Shown here: in pieces, positions 53,050 through 63,413 of the stretch | Layout: each line of letters begins with the position of its first letter | How positions within the stretch are numbered: the stretch's first letter is position 1 | The notes under the pieces: generated by a model | What the model saw: only the letters and a program-made list of their open reading frames with translations | The model's database searches: none | What the model was told of the DNA's origin: nothing | Assembly: GCF_017742835.1 (NCBI RefSeq) | Contig: NZ_CP072392.1 | Span: 4,053,695 to 4,117,694, forward strand | Direction of reading: 5' to 3' | Length of the DNA stretch: 64,000 nt | Source: Aquabacter sp. L1I39 | GTDB taxonomy: Bacteria; Pseudomonadota; Alphaproteobacteria; Rhizobiales; Xanthobacteraceae | Translations under genes and position numbers: made by a program

Positions 53050-53973
53050 ATGGTTCAGGTTGTCTCGGTGGGCGAAGTGATGGTGGAGCTGGCGCGCGGT
53101 TCCGACGGCCGCTTCGGCCTCGCCTTTGGCGGCGACACGTTCAACACCGCCGTCTATCTCTCCCGCGCCGGCATCGAGACCTCCTATGCCACCGCGCTGG
53201 GCGACGATGCCTTCTCCAGCCAGATCCTGGATCTGGCCGCCGCCGAGGGGCTGACGGGGCGCACCGTGCTGATCGCCAAGGGGCGCGTGCCCGGCCTCTA
53301 TCTCATCACCACCGACGACAAGGGCGAGCGCACCTTCCATTACTGGCGCGACAGCGCGCCTGCCCGCAGCCTGTTCGAGCTGGAGGGCTGGCAGGAGATC
53401 GCCCAGCAATTGGTGGAGGCCAAGGCGGTCTATTTTTCCGGCATCACCCTGTCGCTCTACACCAATACGGGCCTCGGGCGCTTTCTGGCGACGCTGGAAA
53501 TGGCCGGCGAGCGGGGCGCCTGGCGGGTGTTTGACGGCAATTTCCGGCCCCGCGGCTGGGGCGGGGACCTCGGGCGCGCGCGCACCGTGTTCGCGGAGGC
53601 GCTGAAGCGGGCCTCGGTGGCGCTGCCCACCTTCGAGGACGAGGTGGCCCTGTGGGGCGATGCCTCGCCGCGCGCCACCATCGAGCGCATCACCACCTAT
53701 GGCGTGTCCGAGGTGGTGGTGAAGAATGGGCCGGCGGGTGCCCTCGTCTATGCGGATGGGCAGACCATCGAGGTGCCGGTGGAGCGGGAGGTGAGGCCCG
53801 TGGACACCACGGGAGCCGGCGACAGCTTCAATGCCGGCTATCTCGCCGCCCGCCTGAAGGGCCAGAGCCCGCTGGAGGCGGCGCTCGCCGGCCATCGTCT
53901 GGCCGGCGAGGTGATCATGCATCGCGGCGCCATCATCCCCCGCGCCATCCAGGCCGGGGTCAGCGCCCACTGA
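53050..53973 (+). CDS. kdgK: 2-keto-3-deoxygluconate kinase
   Basis: A 307-residue PfkB-family sugar kinase. It begins MVQVVSVGEVMVEL, has FGGDTFNTAVYLSRAG near residue 25-40, FDGNFRPRGW, and the C-terminal PfkB signature DTTGAGDSFNAGYLAARL, with the catalytic aspartate in GAGD. It phosphorylates 2-keto-3-deoxygluconate to KDPG. GGAGAGA precedes the ATG 53050. The convergent neighbour is the KDPG aldolase gene, so the two complete a KDG to pyruvate plus glyceraldehyde-3-phosphate route. No dehydratase making KDG is directly adjacent. Confidence 0.92.
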   Translation: MVQVVSVGEVMVELARGSDGRFGLAFGGDTFNTAVYLSRAGIETSYATALGDDAFSSQILDLAAAEGLTGRTVLIAKGRVPGLYLITTDDKGERTFHYWRDSAPARSLFELEGWQEIAQQLVEAKAVYFSGITLSLYTNTGLGRFLATLEMAGERGAWRVFDGNFRPRGWGGDLGRARTVFAEALKRASVALPTFEDEVALWGDASPRATIERITTYGVSEVVVKNGPAGALVYADGQTIEVPVEREVRPVDTTGAGDSFNAGYLAARLKGQSPLEAALAGHRLAGEVIMHRGAIIPRAIQAGVSAH

Positions 53974-53980
53974 GGGCGAA

Positions 53981-54003
53981 GACCCGGGCGCCCGGTCCGG
54001 GTC
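53981..54003. terminator. Stem-loop between convergent kdgK and eda
   Basis: GACCCGG (53981-53987) pairs with CCGGGTC (53997-54003). No T run follows on either strand, so termination efficiency is uncertain. Confidence 0.4.
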
Positions 54004-54010
54004 ATCCCCT

Positions 54011-54658
54011 TCAACCGAGCTTGGCCGTCCGCTTGAGGACCGACGCCGCCTTGGCGAGGTCGCGGACCTTGCCGAAGCCGCCGGCGCGGATGGCATCGGC
54101 GGGCACCACCCAGGAGCCGCCCACCGCCACCACATTGGGCAGCGCCAGATAGCTTTCCACATTGGCCGGGCCGATGCCGCCCGTGGGGCAGAAGCGCAGG
54201 CCTGGCAGCGGGCCGGCGATGGATTTCAGGAACGGCACGCCGCCGGCCGCCTCGGCGGGGAAGAATTTCAGCACCTGGAAGCCCAGCGCCGAGAGCGCCA
54301 TGGCCTCGCTGACGCTGGCGCAGCCGGGCAGGACCGGGACCGGGGCCTGGGCCAGATGCCGGGCGAAGTCCGGCGTGGTGCCGGGGCTCACCAGATAGGC
54401 GGCGCCCGCTTCCAGCGCGGCTTCCACATGGGCATTCTCGGTGACCGTGCCGGCGCCGAGGATGGCGCCGTCCACTTCCGCGGCAATAAGGCGGATGGCT
54501 TCCAGCGCCACCGGCGTGCGCAGCGTGACCTCGATGAGGGGCAGCCCGCCTTCCACCAGCGCCTGGGCGAGCGGCACCGCATCCTCCACCCGTTCAATGA
54601 CGACCACCGGAATGACCGGGGCGCGGGCCACCAGCGGGAACGGATCGGGCAAGCTCAT
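54011..54658 (-). CDS. eda: KDPG aldolase (2-dehydro-3-deoxy-phosphogluconate aldolase)
   Basis: A 215-residue TIM-barrel class I aldolase. Visible are [17 protein letters not shown], the catalytic glutamate in [25 protein letters not shown], and the Schiff-base lysine in [12 protein letters not shown], then the phosphate-binding FCPTGGI and AVGGSWVVP. It splits KDPG into pyruvate and glyceraldehyde-3-phosphate in the Entner-Doudoroff and related pathways. Start ATG 54658. It converges on kdgK. Confidence 0.95.
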   Translation of the reverse strand: MSLPDPFPLVARAPVIPVVVIERVEDAVPLAQALVEGGLPLIEVTLRTPVALEAIRLIAAEVDGAILGAGTVTENAHVEAALEAGAAYLVSPGTTPDFARHLAQAPVPVLPGCASVSEAMALSALGFQVLKFFPAEAAGGVPFLKSIAGPLPGLRFCPTGGIGPANVESYLALPNVVAVGGSWVVPADAIRAGGFGKVRDLAKAASVLKRTAKLG

Positions 54659-54917
54659 GGGCGTTCTCCCTTGGAGCGCGTGGGCTCGATGGCTCTCCAT
54701 CCAGCCGGACGACGGGCTCCCTCGCATGTCAGAGGCGGAGTATAGGCTAAATCGATTGAATCTTGCCCTCTCCGGTGCGCGAACGCGCAGCGCAGGTGTT
54801 GAAGCGCACCGGCGGGCACATGTCGAGGCCTGTGTTGAAAGTCGAGGCCTATGGCGAAAACCGCCGGTGCCGGCCGCGTCGATGCCGGTCTGCCCTTTGG
54901 TTATGTCTGAACAGCGC

Positions 54918-54946
54918 TGGACAGACAAAATGATACTCTGTATCAA
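54918..54946 (+). promoter_or_regulatory. Predicted promoter of the zinc-uptake operon
   Basis: TGGACA (54918-54923), a 17-base spacer and TATCAA (54941-54946) make a good sigma-70-like promoter. The expected start of transcription is close to 54952-54953, so the ATG at 54953 could be translated without a leader. Confidence 0.45.
54931..54945. promoter_or_regulatory. Candidate zinc-responsive (Zur-like) operator
   Basis: TGATAC-TCT-GTATCA is a perfect six-base dyad around three bases. It covers the -10 region of the promoter that leads into a zinc transport operon, as expected for a repressor such as Zur. I do not recognise it as the exact published Zur consensus; regulator identity is inference. 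Confidence 0.45.
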
Positions 54947-54952
54947 AGACTC

Positions 54953-55186
54953 ATGTCTTCGACTGTTCCGACCCTTGCCAAGCCGTCCGAGCCAGCGCGC
55001 ACGGCGCTTGCCGGCCCGGACCGCGCCGCGTCGCGGGGGCGCGGGCACGTGCACGGCGGGGCCTCGCGCCGGGAGGTCCGCTTGCCTCGCCTCTCGGCGC
55101 TGAGGGCCTCGCTTGGCGTTCGGCTCGCAGTGGTGACGGTGCTGTGCGCAGTCATGTGGGTGGCGATCCTGTGGGTGGTGGCATGA
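54953..55186 (+). CDS. Small predicted membrane protein at the head of the znu operon
   Basis: A 77-residue open frame with a basic N-terminal half, a GHVHGG segment, and one hydrophobic C-terminal helix (about residues 53-77: [19 protein letters not shown]). The stop overlaps the znuC start (ATGA), which favours a real gene translated in a coupled way. I recognise no family. It could be a spurious frame in the leader; the absence of a ribosome site agrees with the leaderless start suggested by the promoter. Confidence 0.5.
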   Translation: MSSTVPTLAKPSEPARTALAGPDRAASRGRGHVHGGASRREVRLPRLSALRASLGVRLAVVTVLCAVMWVAILWVVA

Positions 55187-55923
55187 GCGCTCCCGTGCTG
55201 CATTTCCATGACCTGACGCTCGGCTATGAGCGCCATCCCGCCATCCATCATTTGGACGGCGCGGTGGAGGAGGGGGCCCTGCTGGCCGTGTGCGGCCCCA
55301 ACGGTGCTGGCAAGTCCACGCTGATGAAGGCCATTGCCGGCGTGCTGCGGCCCTTGAGCGGCTCCATCGAGCGGGCGGGCATTGGTCCGCGCGAGATCGC
55401 CTATCTGCCCCAGGGGGCGGAGGTGGATCGCTCCTTCCCCATCAATGTCTATGACCTCGTCTCCATGGGCCTGTGGCGCAAGCGCGGCCTGTTCGGCGGC
55501 ATCGGCCGCGCCGACCGGGATCGCATCCGGGAGGCGCTGGCCGCCGTTGGCCTGGAAGGCTTCGAGGCGCGCCCCATCGGCACGCTTTCGGGCGGGCAGA
55601 TGCAGCGCACCTTGTTCGCGCGCCTGCTGCTCCAGGATGCCCGCCTGATCCTGCTCGACGAGCCCTTCACCGCGCTCGATGCCAAGACCGTCTCGGACCT
55701 CGTGGACCTGGTGCGGCGCTGGCATGGGGAAAAGCGGACGGTGCTCGCCGTGCTGCATGATTTCGAGCTGGTGCGGGCGCATTTCCCGCAGACGCTCCTT
55801 CTTGCCCGTGGCCCGGTGGCCTGGGGCGAGACCCGCGATGTTCTGGCGCCCGAAAATCTCCTGAAAGCCCGCCGCATGGGCGAGGCCTGGGACGAGGATG
55901 CCACCCCCTGTGCGGCGGCCTGA
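55183..55923 (+). CDS. znuC: Zinc ABC transporter ATP-binding protein
   Basis: A 246-residue ABC ATPase with Walker A (CGPNGAGKST), Q-loop, the signature LSGGQMQRTLFARLL, Walker B (LILLDEPFTALD) and H-loop (LHDF). Together with ZnuB and ZnuA encoded downstream it forms a high-affinity zinc (or manganese) importer. The metal is inferred from the His-rich ZnuA and the COG0523 GTPase in the same operon. It starts at ATG 55183, overlapping the small upstream frame. Confidence 0.9.
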   Translation: MSAPVLHFHDLTLGYERHPAIHHLDGAVEEGALLAVCGPNGAGKSTLMKAIAGVLRPLSGSIERAGIGPREIAYLPQGAEVDRSFPINVYDLVSMGLWRKRGLFGGIGRADRDRIREALAAVGLEGFEARPIGTLSGGQMQRTLFARLLLQDARLILLDEPFTALDAKTVSDLVDLVRRWHGEKRTVLAVLHDFELVRAHFPQTLLLARGPVAWGETRDVLAPENLLKARRMGEAWDEDATPCAAA

Positions 55924-55968
55924 CTGGTCGTCCTCCGCCGGATATTTGCCCGGCCGCCTGGATCTGTG

Positions 55969-56841
55969 ATGAACCCTTACGACACGCTCATCGCCCCGTT
56001 TGCGGAATTCGAGTTCATGCGCCGCGCTTTGGTGGGCGTGTTCGCGCTGGCGCTCGGCGCGGGTCCTGTGGGCGCTTTCCTGATGCTGCGCCGCATGAGC
56101 CTGACGGGCGATGCCATGGCCCATGCCATCCTGCCCGGTGCGGCGGTGGGCTTCCTGTTCTCGGGCCTCGATCTCTTCGCCATGACGCTGGGCGGGCTCA
56201 CCGCCGGCGTGGTGGTGGCGGTGGGGGCGGGCGTGATCGCGCGGGCCACCGAGATCAAGGAGGACGCTTCGCTCGCGGCCTTCTACCTGATCTCCCTGGC
56301 GCTGGGCGTCATGATCGTCTCGCTGAAGGGCTCGAACGTGGACCTGCTGCATGTCCTGTTCGGCACCGTGCTCGGCCTCGACGACCCGACCCTGATCCTG
56401 GTGGCTGGCATCGCCACCCTCACATTGGTGGCGCTGGCCTTCATCTGGCGGCCGCTGGTGCTGGAATGCGTGGACCCGGCCTTCCTGTCCTCGGTGAGCC
56501 GGGCAGGTGGGCCGAGCCACATCATCTTCCTGGCCTTGGTGGTGATGAATTTGGTGGGCGGCTTCCATGCGCTCGGCACTTTGCTCTCGGTGGGCCTCAT
56601 GATGCTGCCCGCCGCCACCGCCCGCTTCTGGGTGCGGGATCTCACGCCCCTCGTGGTGGTGGCCACCCTCATCGCATTCGCCAGCGGGGTCCTGGGGCTG
56701 CTGGTGTCCTACCATCTGGGCACCCCCTCGGGCCCGTCCATCATTCTCGTGGCCGGGGTCGCCTATGCGGCCTCGGTCGTGTTCGGCCCTGCCGGCGGGC
56801 TTCTGCCCCGGCGCTGGCCGCAGCGTCATCTGGAGGCCTGA
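55969..56841 (+). CDS. znuB: Zinc ABC transporter permease
   Basis: A 290-residue permease of the ABC-3 family with eight or nine hydrophobic segments. Typical elements include FMLRRMSLTGDAMAHAILPGAAVGF near residue 45 (coupling-helix region), and the later GGFHALGTLLSVGLMMLPAATARF. It forms the transmembrane channel of the ZnuABC importer. Start: ATG 55969 (a GTG at 55966 is immediately before). About 45 bases separate it from znuC. Confidence 0.9.
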   Translation: MNPYDTLIAPFAEFEFMRRALVGVFALALGAGPVGAFLMLRRMSLTGDAMAHAILPGAAVGFLFSGLDLFAMTLGGLTAGVVVAVGAGVIARATEIKEDASLAAFYLISLALGVMIVSLKGSNVDLLHVLFGTVLGLDDPTLILVAGIATLTLVALAFIWRPLVLECVDPAFLSSVSRAGGPSHIIFLALVVMNLVGGFHALGTLLSVGLMMLPAATARFWVRDLTPLVVVATLIAFASGVLGLLVSYHLGTPSGPSIILVAGVAYAASVVFGPAGGLLPRRWPQRHLEA

Positions 56842-56948
56842 AACCGGAGGCCTGAGCGCGAAACGCTCGCTTCTGTGACGACCCGCCGGACGCCCCATGG
56901 GGCGCCCGAACGACCTTTCCTGTCCTGACCGATCACGGAGATCGACCC

Positions 56949-57923
56949 ATGACCTTGACCCGTCGTGCCGTTCTGGCCGCTGCGCTGGCGCTGGCCAGCG
57001 TTCCGGCCCTTGCCCAGACCAGCCCCGCGCCGGCCTCTGCCGCCACCGACGCCAAGCTGCCGGTGGTGGCCTCCTTCTCCATCCTTGGGGATTTCGTGAA
57101 GAATGTGGGCGGCGACCGGGTGGCTGTGACCACCATTGTCGGCCCCAACAGCGACACCCACGTCTACCAGCCCACCCCCGCCGACGCGAAGAAGCTCGCC
57201 GGTGCCAAGCTGATCTTCGTCAACGGCCTCGGCTTCGAGGGCTGGATGGACCGCCTCATCAAGGCGTCCGGCTCCAAGGCGACCGTGGTGGTGGCCACCA
57301 AGGGCATCACCCCGCGCGAGCGCACCGCCACCGAGCCGCAGGATGACGATGACCACGACCACGGCAAGGGCAAGAAGCACGCCCATGACCACGGCCCCAT
57401 CGATCCCCATGCCTGGCAGTCCATCGCCAATGCCAAGGTCTATGTGGCCAATATCCGCGATGCGCTGATCGCCGCCGATCCCGCCGGCAAGGCCGTCTAC
57501 GAGGCCAATGCCGCCGCTTATACCCAGAAGCTCGATGCCCTCGAGGCCGACGCCAAGGCAGCCATCGCCGGCATTCCCGCCGATCGCCGGGTCATCATCA
57601 CCAGCCATGACGCCTTCGGCTATTTCGGCGATGCCTATGGCCTGAAGCTGCTGGCGCCCGAGGGCGTGTCCACCGAGAGCGAGGCCTCCGCCAAGGATGT
57701 CGGCCGCATCATCCGCCAGATCAAGGCACAGAAGGTGCCGGCGGTGTTCCTGGAGAACGTCACCAATCCCAAGCTGGTGGACCGCATCGCCAAGGAAAGC
57801 GGCGCCAAGGTGGGTGGCGAGCTTTATTCCGACGCCCTGTCCGATGACAAAGGCCCTGCGCCCACCTACATCGACATGGTGCGCTATAACCTGCGCGAAC
57901 TTTCGGGGGCCCTGTCCTCCTGA
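56949..57923 (+). CDS. znuA: Zinc ABC transporter solute-binding protein
   Basis: A 324-residue periplasmic binding protein of cluster A-I. The signal peptide covers about residues 1-22 (ending ALA-Q). The family motifs [17 protein letters not shown], the metal ligand H in [11 protein letters not shown], the ligands in DPHAWQSI, and the later [10 protein letters not shown] are present. A histidine/aspartate-rich loop at about 134-152 (DDDDHDH, KHAHDH) is typical for zinc-specific ZnuA. GGAGATCG precedes the start. Confidence 0.93.
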   Translation: MTLTRRAVLAAALALASVPALAQTSPAPASAATDAKLPVVASFSILGDFVKNVGGDRVAVTTIVGPNSDTHVYQPTPADAKKLAGAKLIFVNGLGFEGWMDRLIKASGSKATVVVATKGITPRERTATEPQDDDDHDHGKGKKHAHDHGPIDPHAWQSIANAKVYVANIRDALIAADPAGKAVYEANAAAYTQKLDALEADAKAAIAGIPADRRVIITSHDAFGYFGDAYGLKLLAPEGVSTESEASAKDVGRIIRQIKAQKVPAVFLENVTNPKLVDRIAKESGAKVGGELYSDALSDDKGPAPTYIDMVRYNLRELSGALSS

Positions 57924-58024
57924 GAGTGAGCCGGGGGGCGCCATCTCAGATTTCCGGCCGGTGCGGTGCTCCCGCGCCGGCCATCGACCATCTAGCGGGC
58001 GCAAGGCCCGTGCTGGAGTACCCC

Positions 58025-59095
58025 ATGGCCGCTTCCGAGAAGATCCCTGTCACCGTGCTCACCGGCTATCTGGGCGCCGGAAAGACCACCCTCCTCAACC
58101 GCATCCTGTCCGAGCCGCACGGCAAAAAGTTCGCCGTGATCGTGAACGAGTTCGGCGAGATCGGCATCGACAATGACCTCGTGGTCGGCGCCGACGAGGA
58201 AGTGTTCGAGATGAACAACGGCTGCATCTGCTGCACCGTGCGCGGTGACCTCATCCGCATCATCGACGGGCTGCTCCGCCGCAAGGGTGGATTCGACGGC
58301 ATCATTGTCGAGACCACGGGTCTTGCCGATCCGGCCCCCGTCGCCCAGACCTTCTTCGTGGACGAGGAGATGGGCGCGCGCACCAAGCTCGACGCGGTGG
58401 TGACGGTGGCCGACGCCAAGTGGCTCACCGACCGCCTGAAGGACGCGCCGGAGGCCAAGAACCAGATCGCGTTCGCCGACGTGATCCTGCTCAACAAGAC
58501 CGATCTCGTGAGCCCTTCGGAACTGGCCGAGGTGGAAGGCCGCATCCGGGCCATCAATCCCTATGCCAAGCTGCACCGGACGCAGAAGTCGCAGATCGAC
58601 GTGGGCGAGGTGCTCAATCGCGGCGCCTTCGACCTCGACCGCATCCTGAGCATCGAGCCGGCCTTCCTGGAAGAGGACGACCATCACCACCATGACCACG
58701 AGCATGGCCCGGACTGCGGCTGCGGCCATGACCATCATGACCACGGGCACCACCACGATCACGGCCATTCCCATGGCGGCCTGAAGCATTTCCACGACGA
58801 GGACATGCAGTCCGTGTCGTTCGCCAGCGAGAAGCCGCTGGACCCGGAGAAGTTTTTCCCCTGGGTGCAGAATCTGGTCGCCACCGAGGGGCCGAACATC
58901 CTGCGCTCCAAGGGCATCCTGGCCTTCAAGGATGATCCGGACCGCTTCGTGTTCCAGGGCGTCCACATGATCCTGGATGGCGACCACCAGCGCCCCTGGA
59001 AGCCTGACGAGGCGCAGACCTCGCGCATCGTCTTCATCGGCCGCAAGCTGGACGAGAAGGCCCTGGAAGAGGGCTTCCTGTCCTGCGTCGCCTGA
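58025..59095 (+). CDS. COG0523 (CobW/ZagA-type) GTPase, probable zinc metallochaperone
   Basis: A 356-residue G3E-family GTPase. The Walker A is GYLGAGKTT (about residue 14), the metal-binding CxCC motif is [11 protein letters not shown] (about 70), and the guanine-specificity segment is LLNKTDL. A His-rich region at about 220-257 has alternating H and D plus CGCG and looks like a zinc store or delivery patch. The C-terminal CobW_C domain follows. Its place after znuA and the operator upstream of the operon suggest a zinc chaperone rather than a cobalamin function. A terminator follows the stop. Confidence 0.9.
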   Translation: MAASEKIPVTVLTGYLGAGKTTLLNRILSEPHGKKFAVIVNEFGEIGIDNDLVVGADEEVFEMNNGCICCTVRGDLIRIIDGLLRRKGGFDGIIVETTGLADPAPVAQTFFVDEEMGARTKLDAVVTVADAKWLTDRLKDAPEAKNQIAFADVILLNKTDLVSPSELAEVEGRIRAINPYAKLHRTQKSQIDVGEVLNRGAFDLDRILSIEPAFLEEDDHHHHDHEHGPDCGCGHDHHDHGHHHDHGHSHGGLKHFHDEDMQSVSFASEKPLDPEKFFPWVQNLVATEGPNILRSKGILAFKDDPDRFVFQGVHMILDGDHQRPWKPDEAQTSRIVFIGRKLDEKALEEGFLSCVA

Positions 59096-59116
59096 TCGGC
59101 GCCACCTGAAACGAAG

Positions 59117-59150
59117 AAGGCCGGGCCTCTGAGCGGGGCCCGGCCTTTTT
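59117..59150 (+). terminator. Rho-independent terminator of the zinc operon
   Basis: AAGGCCGGGCC (59117-59127) pairs with GGCCCGGCCTT (59137-59147) and runs into TTTTT. It lies about 20 bases after the COG0523 stop. The preceding A residues are few, so it mainly serves the plus strand. Confidence 0.85.
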
Positions 59151-59179
59151 CGTGCGCGGCGCCCCGGTGGGGGCGACGG

Positions 59180-60622
59180 TCAGAGAAAATACAGGAAGGT
59201 CAAAAGCGCGAAGCAGGGCAGGAGAAAAACGCAGGACCAGACCATGTAGCCGAAGAAGCTCGGCATCTTCACGCCCCGGTGCCGCGCGATGGACAGCACC
59301 ATGAAATTGGGCGCGTTGCCGATATAGGTCATGGCCCCCATGAACACCGCGCCGGCCGAGATGGCCTCCAGCGTCACCGCCAGCGGACCCATGAGCGTGT
59401 GGGCATCGCCGCCCGCCAGGTTGAAGAAGACGAGATAGGTGGGCGCATTGTCCAGGAAGGAGGACAGGGCGCCGGTCAGCCAGAAATACCAGACATTCAC
59501 CGGCTCGCCCGCCGGCCCCGTCACCAAATGCACCAGCGGCGCGAAGGCACCCTCCGCGCCAGACTTCAGGATGGCGATCACCGGGATGATGGTGAGGAAG
59601 ATGGCGGCAAAGAGCTTGGCCACCTCCCGGATAGGCTCCCAGTCAAAGCCGTTGCGCTCCCGCACCAGCTTTGGCGTGATGGCGATGGACAGGAGGGCGA
59701 TGGCGATCAGCAGCACGTCGCGGGCGATCCACTGCAATTCCACATGGGTGCCGTAGATGTTGAAGCTGATGCCCGGCTTCCAGAGCGCGCTGAGCAGGAT
59801 GGCGCCGATGATGCCCATCAGGAGCGGCACGTTCTGAAGCCCGCGCACGGTCACGCGCTCGGTGTCGGGGGTGGGGTCGCGCAGGGGCTTTTCCTCGCGG
59901 GCATAGAAATAGCGGTCGAGGCAGTAGAAGACCGCGAGCAGGAGGCCCGCCACCACCACCGTGTCGTGGAAGAGGTGGGTGGTGGTCCAGAAGAAGCTGA
60001 CCCCCTTCAGGAAGCCCAGGAACAAAGGCGGGTCGCCGAGCGGCGTCAGGGAGCCGCCGATGTTCGATACCAGGAAGATGAAGAACACCACCGTATGGAC
60101 ATTGTGGCGGCGATTGTCGTTGGCGCGCAGCAGGGGCCGGATCAACACCATGGAGGCGCCGGTGGTGCCGATCAGCGAGGCGATCACCGTGCCGAAGGCA
60201 AGGATGGCGGTGTTGGTGGCCGGACTGCCATGGATGTTGCCCACCACCAGGATGCCGCCCGACACGGTGAAGAGCGCGAACAGCAGGATGATGAAGGGAA
60301 TATATTCCAGGAGCGCAGCGTGAACCACCTCATGCGCAGTGAGGTTCGGGCCCTGCAGCAGCGCGAACGGCACCAGGAAGGCAAGACCCCAGAACAGGGC
60401 CACCTTGCCGTAATGATGATGCCAGAAATGGCCCGCCAGCAGCGGGAAGAGGGCGATGGACAGGAGCATGCCGGCAAATGGGATCGCCCAGAGGGGCGAC
60501 AGGGACGCACCGTCGATCACCGGCGCCCCGGGCGCCGCCGCCTGCGCCGCGAAGGGAAGAAGCATCGCCGCGAGCGCTGCCGCCGCACCAGAACCCCAAC
60601 GGATCCAACGCCAATCCTGCAC
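59180..60622 (-). CDS. NhaD-type sodium:proton antiporter
   Basis: A 480-residue membrane protein with an N-terminal leader-like hydrophobic stretch and about twelve transmembrane segments of the ArsB/NhaD superfamily. Conserved parts include TVSGGILVVGNIHGSPATNTAILAFGTVIASLIGTTG (written here in part), SNIGGSLTPLGDPPLFLGFL and SFLDNAPTYLVFFNLAGGD. These fit sodium:proton antiporters. It ends just after the zinc-operon terminator, converging with that operon. Substrate ions are inferred from the family. Confidence 0.88.
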   Translation of the reverse strand: MQDWRWIRWGSGAAAALAAMLLPFAAQAAAPGAPVIDGASLSPLWAIPFAGMLLSIALFPLLAGHFWHHHYGKVALFWGLAFLVPFALLQGPNLTAHEVVHAALLEYIPFIILLFALFTVSGGILVVGNIHGSPATNTAILAFGTVIASLIGTTGASMVLIRPLLRANDNRRHNVHTVVFFIFLVSNIGGSLTPLGDPPLFLGFLKGVSFFWTTTHLFHDTVVVAGLLLAVFYCLDRYFYAREEKPLRDPTPDTERVTVRGLQNVPLLMGIIGAILLSALWKPGISFNIYGTHVELQWIARDVLLIAIALLSIAITPKLVRERNGFDWEPIREVAKLFAAIFLTIIPVIAILKSGAEGAFAPLVHLVTGPAGEPVNVWYFWLTGALSSFLDNAPTYLVFFNLAGGDAHTLMGPLAVTLEAISAGAVFMGAMTYIGNAPNFMVLSIARHRGVKMPSFFGYMVWSCVFLLPCFALLTFLYFL

Positions 60623-60794
60623 CCGGCCCCTCCCTTAACCCGCCACCTCATATGCGCCGGACGATGCCCCATACCGCGTCCGCTGCATAGGTCTTTCGCC
60701 GTGCCGTCCCATGTGCACGGGCGCGTTGCGCTGAAGGTTGACCCAGACGCCGCTTTCATGTCCTAGTCCGCGCGCCTTTGGATCCGCAGAAGAC

Positions 60795-63413
60795 ATGAGC
60801 ACAGACCGTTACAACGCGCGCGAAGCCGAACCCCGCTGGCAGAAGATCTGGAAGGAGCGCGGCATTTTCCGCACGCGCAACGACGATCCGCGCCCGAAAT
60901 TCTTCGTCATGGAGATGTTCCCCTATCCGTCGGGGCGCATCCATATCGGCCATGGGCGCAATTATGTGATGGGCGACGTGCTGGCGCGCTACAAGCGCAT
61001 GCGCGGCTATAATGTCCTCCATCCCATGGGCTGGGACGCCTTCGGCCTGCCGGCCGAGAATGCCGCCATCGAGCGCGGCATCCATCCCAAGGCCTGGACC
61101 TACGAGAACATCGCCTCCATGAAGGAGCAGCTGGAGCTGCTCGGCCTGTCGCTGGACTGGAACCGCGAGGTCGCCACCTGCGACCCCTCCTATTATGTGG
61201 AGCAGCAGCGCATCTTCCTGGATTTCCTGGAGCACGGCCTCGCCTATCGCAAGGAGAGCGAGGTCAACTGGGACCCGGTGGACAATACCGTGCTCGCCAA
61301 CGAGCAGGTCATTGACGGGCGCGGCTGGCGCTCGGGCGCCGTGGTGGAGCGGCGCAAGCTCGCCCAGTGGTTCCTGAAGATCACTGACTTCTCGCAGGAC
61401 CTGCTGGACGCCCTCGACACGCTCGACCGCTGGCCGGACCGCGTGCGCCTGATGCAGCGCAACTGGATCGGCCGCTCGGAGGGCCTGGAAGTCCTGTTCG
61501 AGCTGGACAAGGCCACCGCCCGCGACCGCGCCCCAGGCGTCGGCGCGGTGAAGGTCTATACCACCCGTCCCGATACCTTGTTCGGCGCCTCCTTCCTGGC
61601 GCTGTCGGCGGACCACCCGCTGGCCCGGTTGCTGGGCGCCAAGGACAAGGCGCTCGACGCCTTCATCGCCGAGTGCAAGACCGGCGGCACCTCCGCCGAG
61701 GCCATCGAGACGCAGGAAAAGAAGGGCTACGACACCGGCCTGAAGGTGGTGCATCCGCTGGATGCCAGCCGCACCGTGCCGGTCTATGTGGCCAATTTCG
61801 TGCTGATGGACTACGGCACCGGCGCCATCTTCGGCTGCCCGGCCCATGACCAGCGCGACTTCGACTTCGCCCGCAAATATGGCCTGCCCATCACGCCGGT
61901 GGTTCTCCCGCCGGGGGCGGATGCCGCGACCTTCGCGCTGGGCGACGAGCCCTATGACGGCGACGGCACGCTGTTCAATTCCCAGTTCCTGGACGGCATG
62001 GATGTCGCCGCCGCCAAGGAGGCGGTTGCCCGCCAGCTGGAGCGCTTCCGGGTGGAGGGCGAGCCGCAGGGCACGCGGCGGGTGAATTTCCGCCTGCGCG
62101 ACTGGGGCATTTCCCGCCAGCGTTATTGGGGCTGCCCCATCCCGGTCATCCATTGCGAGGCCTGCGGCGTCGTGCCGGTGCCGCGTGACCAGCTGCCCGT
62201 GGAACTGCCGGATGACGTGACCTTCGACCGTCCCGGCAATCCGCTCGACCGGGCCAAGGCCTGGCGCGACGTGCCGTGCCCCAAATGCGGCGCCCCCGCC
62301 CGGCGCGAGACGGACACCATGGACACCTTCGTGGATTCGTCCTGGTATTATCTGCGCTACGCCTCGGACAATGTGGAGCGCCCGCTGGACAAGGCGGCGG
62401 TCGCCCATTGGCTGCCGGTGGACCAGTATATTGGCGGCATCGAGCATGCCATCCTGCACCTGCTCTATTCGCGCTTCTTCACGCGGGCGCTGAAGGCGTG
62501 TGGCCGGGTGGATGTGAGCGAGCCTTTCGCCGGCCTCTTCACCCAGGGCATGATCGTCCACGAGACCTATAAGGACCAGGCCGGCCGCTGGCTGTTCCCC
62601 GAGGAGGTGAAGCTCCTCGGCAACGGCAAGGCGGTGAAGGTGGACACCGGCGAGGACGTGGTGGTCGGCCCGCCGGAGAAGATGTCCAAGTCCAAGAAGA
62701 ATGTGGTGCCCCCCGAAGTGGTGGCGGACACCTATGGCGTGGACTGCGCCCGCTGGTTCATGCTCTCCGACACGCCGCCGGAGCGCGACAGCGAGTGGAC
62801 CCAGTCCGGCATTGAGGGCGCCTGGCGCTTCGTCCAGCGCATCTGGCGTCTGGTGCACGAGGCCAAGGAGCTGGGTACGGACGGCACCGCTCCGGAGACG
62901 TTCGGGCCGGAGGCGCTGGCCCTGCGCCGCGCGTCGCACGCCTTGGCCGCCACCGTCGCCGACGATGTGGAGCGCCTGCGCTTCAACGTGGCGGTGGCCC
63001 ATGTGCACGAATTCGCCAATGCCTTCGGGCAGGGCGTGTCCGCCGCCCGTGCGGGGACCGAGGCCGGCCTTGCCTATGCCCTGCGCGAGGCGGCCGAGAT
63101 CGTGGTGCGCGTGGTCGCTCCCATGACGCCGCACCTGGCCGAGGAATGCTGGGCCTCGCTCGGCAAGGAGGGCCTTGCCGCCGAGGCGCCCTGGCCCGAG
63201 CATGACCCGGCCCTTCTGGTGCGCAACACCGTCGTGCTGCCGATCCAGATCAATGGCCGCAAGCGCGACGACATCGAAGTCTCGCGCGACGCCACCCCGG
63301 CCGAGATCGAGGCGGCGGTGCTCGCCATGGAAACTGTGCAGCGCGCCCTCGACGGACGCCCGCCGAAGCGTATCATCGTGGTGCCACAGAGGATCGTGAA
63401 TGTTGTCGCCTGA
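60795..63413 (+). CDS. leuS: Leucyl-tRNA synthetase
   Basis: An 872-residue class I aminoacyl-tRNA synthetase. HIGH appears as HIGHGRNY at about residue 53 and KMSKS as EKMSKSKKN at about 629; the CP1 editing domain lies between, with TTRPDTLFG and [19 protein letters not shown] motif and the C-terminal anticodon-binding domain are present. It starts at ATG 60795 (MSTDRYN), matching family length; a longer frame runs upstream without similarity. The end overlaps lptE by 14 bases. Confidence 0.97.
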   Translation: MSTDRYNAREAEPRWQKIWKERGIFRTRNDDPRPKFFVMEMFPYPSGRIHIGHGRNYVMGDVLARYKRMRGYNVLHPMGWDAFGLPAENAAIERGIHPKAWTYENIASMKEQLELLGLSLDWNREVATCDPSYYVEQQRIFLDFLEHGLAYRKESEVNWDPVDNTVLANEQVIDGRGWRSGAVVERRKLAQWFLKITDFSQDLLDALDTLDRWPDRVRLMQRNWIGRSEGLEVLFELDKATARDRAPGVGAVKVYTTRPDTLFGASFLALSADHPLARLLGAKDKALDAFIAECKTGGTSAEAIETQEKKGYDTGLKVVHPLDASRTVPVYVANFVLMDYGTGAIFGCPAHDQRDFDFARKYGLPITPVVLPPGADAATFALGDEPYDGDGTLFNSQFLDGMDVAAAKEAVARQLERFRVEGEPQGTRRVNFRLRDWGISRQRYWGCPIPVIHCEACGVVPVPRDQLPVELPDDVTFDRPGNPLDRAKAWRDVPCPKCGAPARRETDTMDTFVDSSWYYLRYASDNVERPLDKAAVAHWLPVDQYIGGIEHAILHLLYSRFFTRALKACGRVDVSEPFAGLFTQGMIVHETYKDQAGRWLFPEEVKLLGNGKAVKVDTGEDVVVGPPEKMSKSKKNVVPPEVVADTYGVDCARWFMLSDTPPERDSEWTQSGIEGAWRFVQRIWRLVHEAKELGTDGTAPETFGPEALALRRASHALAATVADDVERLRFNVAVAHVHEFANAFGQGVSAARAGTEAGLAYALREAAEIVVRVVAPMTPHLAEECWASLGKEGLAAEAPWPEHDPALLVRNTVVLPIQINGRKRDDIEVSRDATPAEIEAAVLAMETVQRALDGRPPKRIIVVPQRIVNVVA

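Noticed and set aside
58680..58790. Histidine-codon repeat (CAC/CAT/GAC runs) in the COG0523 gene
   Set aside because: It encodes the metal-binding His-rich region and is not a DNA repeat element.
60756..63203. Long minus-strand open frame opposite leuS
   Set aside because: Same reasoning; leuS is certain and the mirror frame has no domain or ribosome site.
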